64,000 bases of DNA from Alicycliphilus sp. UBA6560 (GCA_002434305.1 DJJU01000008.1:81469-145468); one strand, 5' to 3'; positions 17,400-26,372 are shown, numbered from the stretch's first letter. The notes: generated by a model not told the origin, from the sequence alone. Made by a program: numbers and translations.

Positions 17400-17454
17400 T
17401 ATCAAATATATAGCTGCCAGCGCTTGTGCATCAAGGGCTGGAGGCCTTTTTCAT
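17400..17454 (+). repeat. Short intergenic repeat A, copy 3
   Basis: TAGCTGCCAGCGCTTG (17411-17426), then TCAAGGGCTGGAGGCCTTTTT. The last seven residues and the stop of the AmpG gene on the minus strand are encoded by this copy. Confidence 0.8.
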
Positions 17455-18765
17455 GCTACGCGCCGCCAGGGCCACCAGCACCAGCACTGGCAGGCCCAGC
17501 AGCGCGGTGGACGTGAAAAAGCGGGCGTAGCCGTAGGCGTCCACGAACTGCCCGGAAAAGCCCGCCAGCCATTTGGGCAGCAGCACCATCATGGAGCTGA
17601 ACAGCGCGTACTGCGTGGCCGAGTACTGCACGTTGGTCAGCCCCGACAGGTAGGCGATGAAAGCCGCCGAGGCGATGCCCCCGGCCAGGTTGTCGGCCGA
17701 GACCACGGCCACCAGCGCCCGCACGTCGTGCCCGTGGCCGGCCAGCCAGGCGAACAGCAGGTTGCTGGCCGCGCTCAAGACCGCGCCCAGCATCAGCACG
17801 CGCATGACGCCCAGGCGCATGGACAGCACGCCGCCCACGAAGGCGCCGGCCAGCGTCATGGCCACGCCGTAGACCTTGGTGACGGCGGCCACCTCGTCCT
17901 TGGTGTAGCCCATGTCCACGTAGAACGGGTTGGCCATGATGCCCATGACCACGTCGCTGATGCGGTAGGTGGCGATCAGCGCCAGGATCAGCCCCGCCTG
18001 CCAGCGGTAGCGGGTGATGAAGTCGGCGAACGGCGCCACCACGGCGCCGCGCAGCCACTCGCTGAAGTCTCGTGCGGGCGACAGCGGGCGCGGCGCGGGC
18101 TCGGGCGACAGCGCCACGGTGAGCATGCCCACCAGCATGGACGCGGCCATGGCCAGGTAGGCCACCTGCCAGGCGCCGGCCTGGTAGCCGGTGGCGCCCG
18201 CTTCCTCGGCGCGCGCGGCCAGCCACAGCACGCCCGCGCCGGCCCAGATCATGGCCAGCCGGTAGCCCGTCTGGTAGGTGGCGGCCAGGGCAGCCTGGCG
18301 CTCAAGCGCGGCCGACTCGATGCGAAAGGCGTCCAGCGCGATGTCCTGCGTGGCCGAGCCGAAGGCCACCACCAGCGCGCAGGCCACCAGCGCGCCCAGC
18401 TGCGTGCGCGGATCGACCAGCGCCATGCCGGCCAGCCCCGCCGCCACGGCCAGCTGCGCCAGCAGCAGCCAGCTGCGCCGCCGGCCCAGGCGGCGGGTGA
18501 GCAGCGGCAGCGGCAGCCGGTCCACCAGCGGCGCCCAGGCCCACTTGAAGGCATAGGCCAGCGCCACCCAGGACAGATAGCCGATGGTGGTGCGGTCGAT
18601 GCCCGCCTCGCGCAGGCGAAACGACAGCGTGCCCAGCACCAGCAGCAGCGGCAGCCCGGCGGAAAAGCCCAGCGCCAGCATGCGCAGGCTGGCTGGCTCC
18701 AGGTAGACGCGCCAGGCCTGCAGCCAGGAGCGGGAGGGCGGGGCAGGGGCGTGGTGTTCGGGCAT
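17431..18765 (-). CDS. ampG: AmpG-type muropeptide MFS transporter
   Basis: A 444-residue major facilitator that imports anhydro-muropeptides for cell-wall recycling. LALGFSAGLPLLLVLGTL and IGYLSWVALAYAFKWAWAPL are close to the AmpG signatures, and AFGSATQDIALDAFRIE fits as well. About twelve membrane spans are visible. I chose the ATG at 18765 (MPEHHAPAPP); the frame is open 16 codons further. The C-terminal MKKASSP and its stop come from repeat A. It is divergent from an AraC regulator gene. Confidence 0.88.
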   Translation of the reverse strand: MPEHHAPAPPSRSWLQAWRVYLEPASLRMLALGFSAGLPLLLVLGTLSFRLREAGIDRTTIGYLSWVALAYAFKWAWAPLVDRLPLPLLTRRLGRRRSWLLLAQLAVAAGLAGMALVDPRTQLGALVACALVVAFGSATQDIALDAFRIESAALERQAALAATYQTGYRLAMIWAGAGVLWLAARAEEAGATGYQAGAWQVAYLAMAASMLVGMLTVALSPEPAPRPLSPARDFSEWLRGAVVAPFADFITRYRWQAGLILALIATYRISDVVMGIMANPFYVDMGYTKDEVAAVTKVYGVAMTLAGAFVGGVLSMRLGVMRVLMLGAVLSAASNLLFAWLAGHGHDVRALVAVVSADNLAGGIASAAFIAYLSGLTNVQYSATQYALFSSMMVLLPKWLAGFSGQFVDAYGYARFFTSTALLGLPVLVLVALAARSMKKASSP

Positions 18766-18811
18766 GGAGCGGGCATTATCCGCAGCCCCGCTGCCGTAGC
18801 ATGATGGCCCC

Positions 18812-19504
18812 ATGCGCCCACCCGCCGCCCCCGCCCTGCCCGTCGCTTCCGTGCGCTGCTACGACGGCGAGCACCGGGCGCATGCGCACGACGGCCACGC
18901 GCAGATCCTCTACGCCCTGCACGGGCGCATGGAGCTGGAGGTCGCCGGCCACGCCGCCTTCGTCGACACCGCCTGCGGCCTGCTGGTGCCGGCGGGCACC
19001 GAGCACGGCTATCTGGCGCGGCCCGGCACGCGCATCTACGTGATCGACGCGCCGCCCGCCGCCGGGCTGCAGCGCGTGCGCCGCTTCGCCGTGCCGCCGG
19101 CCGCGCGCAGCGCGGACACCTGCGCCGCCGAGGCCCGGCTGGCGCTGCTGCTGCAGTCGCCGCGGGTGCTGGCGCGCCGGGCCCTGGACGCGCGCGTGCT
19201 GCAGGCCGCCGTGGACGCCGCCCTGCACGAGGCCTGGCCCACGGCCCGCATGGCGCAGCTGTTCCACCTGAGCGCCGCGCGTTTTCACGCCCGCTGGCTG
19301 GAGCTGACCGGCCTGACGCCCCAGGACTGGCTGCGCGCGCGCCGGCTGGACGCCGCCGGGCGCGCCCTGGCGCGCGGCCAGCCGCTGGAGGCCACGGCCC
19401 TGCGCACCGGCTACGCCAGCGCCAGCGCCCTGGCCTACGCGCTACGGCGCGAGCGCGGCGTGGGCGCGCGGGCGCTGCGGCGCACGGGTGCAGGGGCAGA
19501 TTGA
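18812..19504 (+). CDS. AraC-family transcriptional regulator
   Basis: A 230-residue regulator with an N-terminal cupin-like sensor (HAHDGHAQILYALHGRMELE) and a C-terminal double helix-turn-helix (MAQLFHLSAARFHARWLEL, then TALRTGYASASALAYALRRE). It starts 46 bases from the divergent AmpG start, and the effector is unknown. The DNA-binding half is clearly AraC-like though short. Confidence 0.85.
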   Translation: MRPPAAPALPVASVRCYDGEHRAHAHDGHAQILYALHGRMELEVAGHAAFVDTACGLLVPAGTEHGYLARPGTRIYVIDAPPAAGLQRVRRFAVPPAARSADTCAAEARLALLLQSPRVLARRALDARVLQAAVDAALHEAWPTARMAQLFHLSAARFHARWLELTGLTPQDWLRARRLDAAGRALARGQPLEATALRTGYASASALAYALRRERGVGARALRRTGAGAD

Positions 19505-19515
19505 GCGTTCAGCAT

Positions 19516-19572
19516 CGAAAAGGCTCCCAGCCCTTGCTGAGCAAGCGCTGGCAGCTACTGTTTGAATAGCAT
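19516..19572 (-). repeat. Short intergenic repeat A, copy 4
   Basis: CAAGCGCTGGCAGCTA (19542-19557) with the pairing arm CAGCCCTTG on its left. It lies between the AraC gene stop and the DMT permease. Confidence 0.8.
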
Positions 19573-19635
19573 CCAGCCCTCGCACCCCGCGCGTTGCTCG
19601 ACATTTGCCGGCCGCGGCGGCGGCACCATCGGGGC

Positions 19636-20565
19636 ATGGCCTCGTCATCGCTGTCGTCCTCTGCTGCCGCTGTCCTTTCCGCGTCCTCGCCCGCGCGCGC
19701 CATCGGCATGGTGCTGCTGGCTGCCATGCTGTGGGGCACCACGGGCACGGCGCAAAGCCTGGCGCCGGCCGGGCTGTCGCCCTACTGGGTGGGGGCTCTG
19801 CGCCTGGTGTTCGCCAGCGCGTTCTTCGCCGTGCTGGCCTGGCCGGGGCTGCGCGCGGGCCAAATACGGCAGCTGCACTGGCCGGCGGCGCTGGCCGGCG
19901 CCGTCTGCGTGGCCGCCTACAACCTGAGCTTTTTCGCCGGCGTGCGCTCGGCCGGCGTGGCTCTGGGAACGGCCCTGGCGATCGGCAGCGGCCCCATATG
20001 GGCCGGCCTGCTGCAGACGGTGTGGCAGCGGCGCCTGCCCCCGCCGCTGTGGTGGCTGGGCACGCTGCTGGGCGTGGCCGGCGGGGCGGCCATGGCGCTG
20101 GACGGGCGCGCCAGCGTCAGCGCGCCGCCGGCGGGGATCGCGCTGTGCCTGCTGGCCGGACTGTCCTACGCCGGCTATGCCCTGGTCAACAAGCGCCTGG
20201 TGGCGCAGGCCGGGGCGGCCACGGTCAACCTGGCCGTGTTCGGCGGCGCGGCCGTGCTGTCGCTGCCTGCGGCGCTGGCGCTGGGCGGGCCGCTGGCGGC
20301 GGCGCAGGCCGGCACCTGGGCGGTGGTGGCCTACCTGGGGCTGGTCGCCACGGGCCTGGCCTACCTGCTGTTCAGCAGCGCGCTGCGCCACATCAGCGGT
20401 GCCACGGGCGTCACGCTGGCCCTGGCCGAGCCGGTCACGGCCTTCGCCCTGGCCATCGCGGTGGTCGGCGAGCGGCCCTCGGCCATGGCGTTCGCCGGCC
20501 TGGGCGGGGTGCTGGCGGGGCTGCTGATCGTGGTGGCGGCCGAGCTGCGCGGCCCCCGGAGCTGA
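19636..20565 (+). CDS. EamA/DMT-family permease
   Basis: A 309-residue protein with ten hydrophobic segments in two EamA halves. The first half opens MVLLAAMLWGTTGTAQ, the family hallmark, and the second half repeats the fold from about residue 165. These permeases move amino acids or metabolites, usually outward. The ATG at 19636 was chosen as the first Met leading to a sensible N-terminus. Substrate is unknown. Confidence 0.88.
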   Translation: MASSSLSSSAAAVLSASSPARAIGMVLLAAMLWGTTGTAQSLAPAGLSPYWVGALRLVFASAFFAVLAWPGLRAGQIRQLHWPAALAGAVCVAAYNLSFFAGVRSAGVALGTALAIGSGPIWAGLLQTVWQRRLPPPLWWLGTLLGVAGGAAMALDGRASVSAPPAGIALCLLAGLSYAGYALVNKRLVAQAGAATVNLAVFGGAAVLSLPAALALGGPLAAAQAGTWAVVAYLGLVATGLAYLLFSSALRHISGATGVTLALAEPVTAFALAIAVVGERPSAMAFAGLGGVLAGLLIVVAAELRGPRS

Positions 20566-20656
20566 CGGGCCGGCGCTGCAGGCGCCTGCCGACGCCCCGC
20601 TGGCGCAGCCACCTGCAACGCCGGCTGCCCGGGCGCGCATAGACTCTGCGCCACCT

Positions 20657-21517
20657 ATGAGTACGCCCGAATCCTGCCAAAACGCTCCCCTGGTGCAGCC
20701 CTGCGGCTGCTGCCGTGTCTGGAACGCGCGCCGCGCCTTCGTGCTGGCGGGCCTGGCTGCCGTCGCGCTGCCCGCCGCCGCCCAGGTCGACGTGGGCGAC
20801 GCCTCGCGCCTGCGCAGCCTGGTGCCGGCCGAGACGCTGGAGGGCTCGGCCACCCAGCAATACCACCAGCTGCTGGAGCAGGCTCGCGCCAAGCGCGCGC
20901 TAGCGCCCGAGGGCCATCCGCAGCTGGTGCGCCTGCGCACCATCGCCCAGCGCATCATTCCCCACGCCGCGCAGTGGAACCCGCGCGCGCGGGACTGGCG
21001 CTGGGAGGTCAACCTGATTGGCAGCAAGCAGATCAATGCCTTTTGCATGCCCGGCGGCAAGATCGCCTTCTATACCGGCATCCTGGAGCAGTTGAAGCTG
21101 ACCGACGACGAGGTGGCCATGATCATGGGCCACGAGATGGCCCACGCCCTGCGCGAGCACGCCCGCTCGCGCATCGCCAAGAGCCAGGCCACCAGCATCG
21201 GCCTGTCGCTGGGCGCACAGTTGCTGGGCCTGGGCGACCTGGGCAACGCCGCGGCCAACCTGGGCACGCAGCTGCTGACGCTGAAGTTCAGCCGCGGCGA
21301 CGAGACCGAGGCCGACCTGGTCGGCCTGGAACTGGCCGCCCGCGCCGGCTACGACCCGCAGGCCGCCGTGAGCCTGTGGCGCAAGATGGGCGAGGCCACG
21401 GGCAGCAGCGGCATCGGTTTTCTGTCCACCCACCCCACGGGGCCAGACCGCATCCGCGAGCTGGAGCAGAACGTGCCGCGCGTGCAGGGCCTGTACCGGC
21501 AGGCGCGCTCGCGCTAG
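20657..21517 (+). CDS. M48-family metalloprotease
   Basis: A 286-residue exported zinc protease resembling LoiP/YggG. The zinc motif is HEMAH at 159-163, with the third ligand in DETEADLVGLEL. The protein has a hydrophobic export signal (about residues 25-43, ending AAAQ) preceded by RRAF, loosely Tat-like. The N-terminus before that (PCGCCRVWNARR) is unusual and rich in cysteine, so the true start could be further in. It probably acts in the periplasm on misfolded envelope proteins, as family members do. Confidence 0.88.
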   Translation: MSTPESCQNAPLVQPCGCCRVWNARRAFVLAGLAAVALPAAAQVDVGDASRLRSLVPAETLEGSATQQYHQLLEQARAKRALAPEGHPQLVRLRTIAQRIIPHAAQWNPRARDWRWEVNLIGSKQINAFCMPGGKIAFYTGILEQLKLTDDEVAMIMGHEMAHALREHARSRIAKSQATSIGLSLGAQLLGLGDLGNAAANLGTQLLTLKFSRGDETEADLVGLELAARAGYDPQAAVSLWRKMGEATGSSGIGFLSTHPTGPDRIRELEQNVPRVQGLYRQARSR

Positions 21518-21542
21518 CCGCTCCTACCGATCCGTCGTTTTG

Positions 21543-21558
21543 TCGCCCAAAAGGGCGA
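21543..21558 (+). promoter_or_regulatory. Inverted repeat upstream of the kelch gene
   Basis: TCGCCC-aaaa-GGGCGA is a perfect 6-bp dyad 51 bases before the kelch protein start. It is a candidate operator; no poly-T follows, so it does not look like a terminator of the protease gene. Confidence 0.4.
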
Positions 21559-21609
21559 TAGACAGCGCGGCGCATCGTCGCTAGCCTCGCGGTTTTTCCG
21601 AAGGCGAGC

Positions 21610-23373
21610 ATGTCCAAAATCTTCCCCTACCTGGGCCTGGCGGCCCTGCTGTGGCAGGCCCCCGGGGTCGCCGGTGTCTGGAGTGCCGACGTCCCGATGG
21701 CCATGCCGCGGGGGCAGCATGCCGGGGTGCTGCTGGACGATGGCTCGGTGGCCGTCTTTGGCGGGGTCAATCGGCTCGGATTCGTTACCGGTGGCGAACG
21801 CTACGGCGGCGCGGCCTGGTCGCCGATCGCCGCCAGTGGCTTGACGGGCAACGTGACCGAGGCGGTCACCCTGGGCACCGGACAGGTGCTGGTGCGCTCT
21901 GACGGCAGTGCGCAGGCGCACTTGTTCGACCCCGTGGCCAACGCCTGGCTTCCCGGCGGCACCCAGACCGCCGTGCGCAGCCTGCCCTCGATGACGCTGC
22001 TGGCCGACGGCCGGGTGCTGGTGGCGGGCGGCTCCAGCCTGGCTTCGGCCGAGCTGTACGACCCGCAGACCGGCACGTGGACGGCGACCGGCAGCATGGC
22101 CCATGCCCGCCGGGCACATGCGGCTGTGCTGTTGCGCGATGGGCGGGTGCTGGTGGCCTCGGGGTTCAACAACGTTGTGGGCGAGGTGCCCGCGGCGGAA
22201 ATCTACGATCCGGCCCCGGGAACGTGGAGCGCCGTGGCACCCCCGCTGGTGCCGCGCCACTACGCCAGCCTGAACCTGCTGCCCGACGGCCGTGCGCTGC
22301 TCGCGGGAGGATGGACGGGCCCGGGCGCCACGACGCATGCCGAACTCTACGATCCCGCGGCCAATACCTGGACCGCGACAGGGCCGATGAACTTTCCCCG
22401 CAACGGCGCCATGGGCACGCCGCTCGCCCATGCCACGGTGCTGCCGTCCGGCCTGGTGCTGATGGTGGGCGGCTCCGATACCGCGAGAGCTGCCCAGCCC
22501 GATGCGGAACTCTATGACCGCACGACGGGCACGTGGACCATCGACGGATCGATGGGCGTGGGACGGGAGAACGGCTCGGCCCACCTGCTGCCCGATGGCG
22601 ACGTGCTGCTGACGGGGGGCTTCGCCCAGCAACCCGCCACGACCTTCTACGCATCGGTGGAGCGCTATACGCCCGACGTCCCCGCGGGGCCTGCGCCAGT
22701 GGTGAACGCCGTGCCCCTGCTGCAGCGGCACGGCGCGGCGCTAACCCTGACGGGCGCAGGGTTCACGGGCGCCCTGGGCGCCAGCACGCCGCAGCTCCAT
22801 TTGCAGCGCGTGGGCAATGGCGCCATCACCCTCTGGGGCCCGGCCAGCCATACGGATGCCAGTTTCACCTCGCCGCCGCTGGGCGCCCTGCCGGCGGGGC
22901 TCTACATGGCGCGGGTGGTGGTCGACGGCGTTCCGTCCGCGGCGGCGTTGGTCCGGTTCACCGATCCGGCAGGCACGCCGGGCGGTACGGCGGGCAATGG
23001 CCAGGTCACCGTGAGCTGGACATCCCCCGCCTACACCGGCGGCAACCCGCCGGAGGGCTATGCGGCCACCGCCAGCCCCGGCGGCGCGGGCTGCACGGCC
23101 GTGGCGCCCGCCACCACCTGCACGGTCACGGGGCTGACGAACGGCACGCCGTATACGTTCACGGTGCGGGCGCTGCATCCCAACGGCGAGGGGCCGGTGT
23201 CGCAGGTTTCCGCGCCGGTCACGCCGACGGCGGCAGGGCCCGGCCCCGTGCCCCGGCCTGTGCCCGTGCCGGGGCTGTCTCCGGCCGCGGTGGCGCTGAC
23301 GGCGCTGGCTGCTGCGGCGCTGGCCGCCAGGGCGCGGCGGGCGGCAAGGCCCAGCACTCGCTCCCAGTTTTAG
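21610..23373 (+). CDS. Exported kelch-repeat / Fn3 protein with C-terminal membrane anchor
   Basis: A 587-residue surface protein. After a signal peptide (about 1-22) come six or so kelch-like blades, each with patterns such as LADGRVLVAGGSS and AELYDPQTGTWTATG (about 28-350). A beta-rich IPT/TIG-like region follows (360-455), then a fibronectin type III domain (about 460-545) with TGLTNGTPYTFTVRA. The tail is a proline linker, VPGLSPAAVALTALAAAALA and a basic end. That three-part tail resembles CTERM sorting signals such as IPTL-CTERM, although the exact motif is not met. Its role is probably extracellular adhesion or carbohydrate binding, inferred. Confidence 0.82.
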   Translation: MSKIFPYLGLAALLWQAPGVAGVWSADVPMAMPRGQHAGVLLDDGSVAVFGGVNRLGFVTGGERYGGAAWSPIAASGLTGNVTEAVTLGTGQVLVRSDGSAQAHLFDPVANAWLPGGTQTAVRSLPSMTLLADGRVLVAGGSSLASAELYDPQTGTWTATGSMAHARRAHAAVLLRDGRVLVASGFNNVVGEVPAAEIYDPAPGTWSAVAPPLVPRHYASLNLLPDGRALLAGGWTGPGATTHAELYDPAANTWTATGPMNFPRNGAMGTPLAHATVLPSGLVLMVGGSDTARAAQPDAELYDRTTGTWTIDGSMGVGRENGSAHLLPDGDVLLTGGFAQQPATTFYASVERYTPDVPAGPAPVVNAVPLLQRHGAALTLTGAGFTGALGASTPQLHLQRVGNGAITLWGPASHTDASFTSPPLGALPAGLYMARVVVDGVPSAAALVRFTDPAGTPGGTAGNGQVTVSWTSPAYTGGNPPEGYAATASPGGAGCTAVAPATTCTVTGLTNGTPYTFTVRALHPNGEGPVSQVSAPVTPTAAGPGPVPRPVPVPGLSPAAVALTALAAAALAARARRAARPSTRSQF

Positions 23374-23375
23374 CA

Positions 23376-23433
23376 GCCAAATTGGCCTCTAGCGCTTGTG
23401 CAGCAAGCGCTGGCAGCTATTTTTCTAATAGCG
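23376..23433 (-). repeat. Short intergenic repeat A, copy 5 (best hairpin)
   Basis: AGCGCTTG-tgcag-CAAGCGCT (23391-23411) is a perfect 8-bp hairpin, followed by GGCAGCTATTTTTCTAATAGCG. It starts 2 bases after the kelch gene stop and lies in the convergent gap before the MBL hydrolase gene. Confidence 0.85.
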
Positions 23434-23438
23434 CAGGA

Positions 23439-24077
23439 TCAGGTGCCACCCACGAAGGGATTGCTGCGCCGCTCCTGCCCGAAGCTGCTCTCCGGTCCGT
23501 GGCCGGGGATGAACACCGTGGCGTCGCCCATGGGCCACAGGCGCTGGGTGATGCTGTCGATCAGCTGCTGGTGGTTGCCCTGCGGGAAGTCAGTGCGGCC
23601 GATGCTGCCGGCGAACAGCACGTCGCCGACGAAGCAGCGCTCGATCTGCGGCGCGTGGAACACCACGTGGCCGGGCGTGTGGCCGGGGCAGTGGCGCACG
23701 GTCAAGGTCTCCTGTCCGATGCTCACCGTATCGCCGTCATGCAGCCAGCGCGTGGGCACGAAGGCCTGCGCCGGCGGAAATCCGAACATGGCGCTTTGCT
23801 GCGGCAGGCCGTCGATCCAGAACTGATCGCCCTCGTGCGGGCCAACGATGGGCAGCTGCAAGCGCTCGGCCAATTCGCCCGCGCCGCCGGCGTGGTCGAT
23901 GTGGGCGTGCGTCAGCCAGATGGCTTTCAGCTGCAAGCCCAGGCCCTGCACGGCGGCCAGCAGCCGGCCCAGGTCTCCGCCGGGGTCGATGACGGCGGCG
24001 TCCATGGTCTGGTCGCACCAGACGAGCGAGCAGTTTTGCTGGAAGGGCGTGACGGGGATGGTCTGGTAATGCAGCAT
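23439..24077 (-). CDS. Metallo-beta-lactamase-fold hydrolase (glyoxalase II-like)
   Basis: A 212-residue MBL-fold protein. The metal motif THAHIDH spans 56-62; further ligands are in HCPGHTPGH, FVGDVLFAGSIGR and FIPGHG. The small GloB-like group hydrolyses thioesters such as S-lactoylglutathione, but short members have other substrates, so the reaction is uncertain. It begins one base after the exonuclease III stop, so the two are co-transcribed. Confidence 0.87.
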   Translation of the reverse strand: MLHYQTIPVTPFQQNCSLVWCDQTMDAAVIDPGGDLGRLLAAVQGLGLQLKAIWLTHAHIDHAGGAGELAERLQLPIVGPHEGDQFWIDGLPQQSAMFGFPPAQAFVPTRWLHDGDTVSIGQETLTVRHCPGHTPGHVVFHAPQIERCFVGDVLFAGSIGRTDFPQGNHQQLIDSITQRLWPMGDATVFIPGHGPESSFGQERRSNPFVGGT

Positions 24078-24078
24078 G

Positions 24079-24897
24079 TCAGAGCGTGAGGTCGTAGCCG
24101 ATGGTGATGGGCGCGTGGTCGCTGAACTTCTCGGCCTTGTAGATGTGCTCGGTGCGCGCCAGGGCGGCCAGGGCCGGCGTGGCCAGGTGGTAGTCCAGGC
24201 GCCAGCCCACGTTGTTGGCGTAGGCCTGGCCGCGGTTGCTCCACCAGGTGTAGCACTCGTCGGTGGTATCGGGCTTGAGCCGGCGGTACACGTCCACCAG
24301 GCCGCCGCCGGCGTCCTCCGTGTGCAACAACTTTGTCATCCAGGCGCGCTCCTCGGGCAGGAAGCCGCTGTTTTTCTGGTTGCTGCGCCAGTTCTTCAGG
24401 TCGGCCTGGCTGTGGGCGATGTTGATGTCGCCGCACAGGATGAACTCGCGCTCGGCCTTCAGGCTCATCAGGTGGGGGTGGAAGTTGGCCAGGAAGCGGT
24501 ACTTGGCCAACTGGCGCTCCTCGCCCGAGGAGCCGCTGGGAAAGTAGGCGCTGATGAGGGACAGGCGGCGCGCGGGCGTGTCAAAGCGCAGTTCCACGTA
24601 GCGGCCCTCGGGATCGAACTCGTTGCAGCCGTAGCCCACGCGCACGTCGCTGGGCTCGTGCCGGGTGTAGATGCCCACGCCCGAGTAGCCCTTCTTGGCG
24701 GCGAAGTGAAAATGCCCTTTCAGCCCGGCCAGCTCCTCGAAGCGGCCGGCCATGTCCGGCGCCTGGGCCTTGAGTTCCTGCACGCAAATACAATCCGGCG
24801 CCTGCCGGGCGATCCAGGCCTCCACCCCTTTGGACGTGGCCGAGCGGATGCCGTTGAGATTGAGGCTGGTGATTTTGAACAAGGAAGAGGCATCCAT
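24079..24897 (-). CDS. xth: Exodeoxyribonuclease III
   Basis: A 272-residue EEP-family nuclease that cuts at abasic sites and trims 3' ends in base-excision repair. Seen: ITSLNLNGIRSA, CVQELKAQ (the metal Glu), CGDINIAHSQ (Asp/Asn pair), and the catalytic SDHAPI near the C-terminus. The ATG at 24897 overlaps the divergent pyrE start so that both share CATG. An in-frame TTG at 24882 (LFKITSLNLNG) would match family N-termini better, and no ribosome-binding site is clear for either. The start is therefore unsettled. Confidence 0.93.
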   Translation of the reverse strand: MDASSLFKITSLNLNGIRSATSKGVEAWIARQAPDCICVQELKAQAPDMAGRFEELAGLKGHFHFAAKKGYSGVGIYTRHEPSDVRVGYGCNEFDPEGRYVELRFDTPARRLSLISAYFPSGSSGEERQLAKYRFLANFHPHLMSLKAEREFILCGDINIAHSQADLKNWRSNQKNSGFLPEERAWMTKLLHTEDAGGGLVDVYRRLKPDTTDECYTWWSNRGQAYANNVGWRLDYHLATPALAALARTEHIYKAEKFSDHAPITIGYDLTL

Positions 24898-25591
24898 GGT
24901 GAACGCGAGTCAGGGAGAAGGGCAGGCGCAGCTGGCACAGGATTTCGTGCGCTTTGCGGTCGAGGCCGGCGTGCTGCGCTTTGGCGAATTCAAGACCAAG
25001 GCGGGGCGCATGAGCCCCTATTTCTTCAACGCCGGACTGTTCGACGACGGTGCCAAGCTGGGCCGGCTGGCGCAATTCTATGCACAGGCCCTGCTGGCCA
25101 GCGGCATCGGGTTCGACATGGTCTTCGGCCCCGCCTACAAGGGCATCCCCCTGGCCGCCACGGTGGCCGTGGAGCTGGCGCGGCTGGGCCGCAACGTGCC
25201 GTTTGCCTACAACCGCAAGGAGGCCAAGGACCACGGCGAGGGCGGCACGCTGGTGGGCGCGCCCCTGGCCGGACGGGTGCTCATCATCGACGACGTGATG
25301 AGTGCCGGCACGGCGGCGCGCGAGTCCATCGCCCTGATCCGCGCCGCCGGCGCCACGCCGCACGCCATGGCCATCGCCCTGGACCGGCAGGAGATGGCCA
25401 CCGAAGGCGGGCAGGACGTGCCGCACAGCGCCGTGCAGTACGTGCGCGGCACCCTGGGGCTGCAGGTGTGCACTATCGCCAAGCTGGCAGACTTATTGCA
25501 ATATCTATCGGCCAGCGGCGCCGACGCGCAGATGCGCGAGCACCACGCGCGCGTGCTGGCCTATCGCCAGCGCTACGGCGTGGTCGACTGA
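24896..25591 (+). CDS. pyrE: Orotate phosphoribosyltransferase
   Basis: A 231-residue enzyme converting orotate and PRPP to OMP in pyrimidine synthesis. The PRPP-binding motif is RVLIIDDVMSAGTA, and YNRKEAKDHGEGG is the flexible catalytic loop. The start ATG at 24896 follows AAGGAAGAGG, a strong ribosome-binding site. That site lies inside the divergent xth coding sequence, and the two start codons overlap by two bases, which is unusual. Confidence 0.95.
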   Translation: MVNASQGEGQAQLAQDFVRFAVEAGVLRFGEFKTKAGRMSPYFFNAGLFDDGAKLGRLAQFYAQALLASGIGFDMVFGPAYKGIPLAATVAVELARLGRNVPFAYNRKEAKDHGEGGTLVGAPLAGRVLIIDDVMSAGTAARESIALIRAAGATPHAMAIALDRQEMATEGGQDVPHSAVQYVRGTLGLQVCTIAKLADLLQYLSASGADAQMREHHARVLAYRQRYGVVD

Positions 25592-25642
25592 TGGCAATGA
25601 CGTAACGACCGGCCCGTGCGGGCCACAGCAGCGGGAGCAGGA

Positions 25643-26356
25643 TTGTTGAAGCACAGCGCACGACGATTTCAGGGATTCGGGCATGCCCTGGCCACCGCCG
25701 GCCTGTTGCTGCTGGCGGCCGCACCGACCGGCGCGCAGGAGCGCAAGGGCCCGCAGGAGGTGTACACCTGCATCGACAAAAATGGCCGGCGCCTGACGGC
25801 CGACCGCCCCATTGCCGAGTGCATCGACCGCGAGCAGCGCGTGCTGGACCTCACCGGCACCGAGCGCCGCCGCGTCGGCCCCACCCTGACCGAGCACGAG
25901 CGCGCGGCGCTGGAGGAGCAGCGCAAGAAGGCGGCGCAGGAGCGCATCCGCATCGCCGAGGAGCGCCGGCGCGAGCGCGTGCTGCTGGCGCGCTACCCGG
26001 ACGAGGCGGCGCACCAGGTCGAGCGTGTGCGCGCCCTGGAGCTGGTGGACGAGGTCATCGCGGTGGCGCACAAGCGCATCGGCGAGCTGAGCGTGCGGCG
26101 CAAGCAGCTGGGCGTGGAGCTGCAGTTCTACCAGGGCGACCTGGCCAAGGCGCCGCCGAAGCTGCAGCGCCAGTTCGCCGAGAACGACGAGGAGGTGAGC
26201 GAGCAGCAGCGCTTCATCGCCACCCAGGAGCAGGAAAAGCGCCGCATCGACCAGCGCTTCGACGCCGAGCTGGCACAGCTGCGCCAGCTGTGGGCCGCGC
26301 AGCGCGCCGCTGCCGAGCAGTGGGCCCAGCCGCCGGGGGCGAGCAGCGTCCGGTAA
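25643..26356 (+). CDS. DUF4124-type exported protein with coiled coil
   Basis: A protein of about 237 residues with a signal peptide ending TGAQ, then a short DUF4124-like region with the two cysteines in VYTCIDKNGRRLTADRPIAEC. The rest is a charged helical region (ERAALEEQRKKAAQERIRIA, and EEVSEQQRFIATQEQEKRR), probably a coiled coil. GGGAG just before the TTGs at 25643 and 25646 favours a TTG start; a GTG at 25616 is the alternative. It likely sits in the periplasm. Function is unknown. Confidence 0.75.
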   Translation: MLKHSARRFQGFGHALATAGLLLLAAAPTGAQERKGPQEVYTCIDKNGRRLTADRPIAECIDREQRVLDLTGTERRRVGPTLTEHERAALEEQRKKAAQERIRIAEERRRERVLLARYPDEAAHQVERVRALELVDEVIAVAHKRIGELSVRRKQLGVELQFYQGDLAKAPPKLQRQFAENDEEVSEQQRFIATQEQEKRRIDQRFDAELAQLRQLWAAQRAAAEQWAQPPGASSVR

Positions 26357-26372
26357 GCCCGCCGCGCCCATG

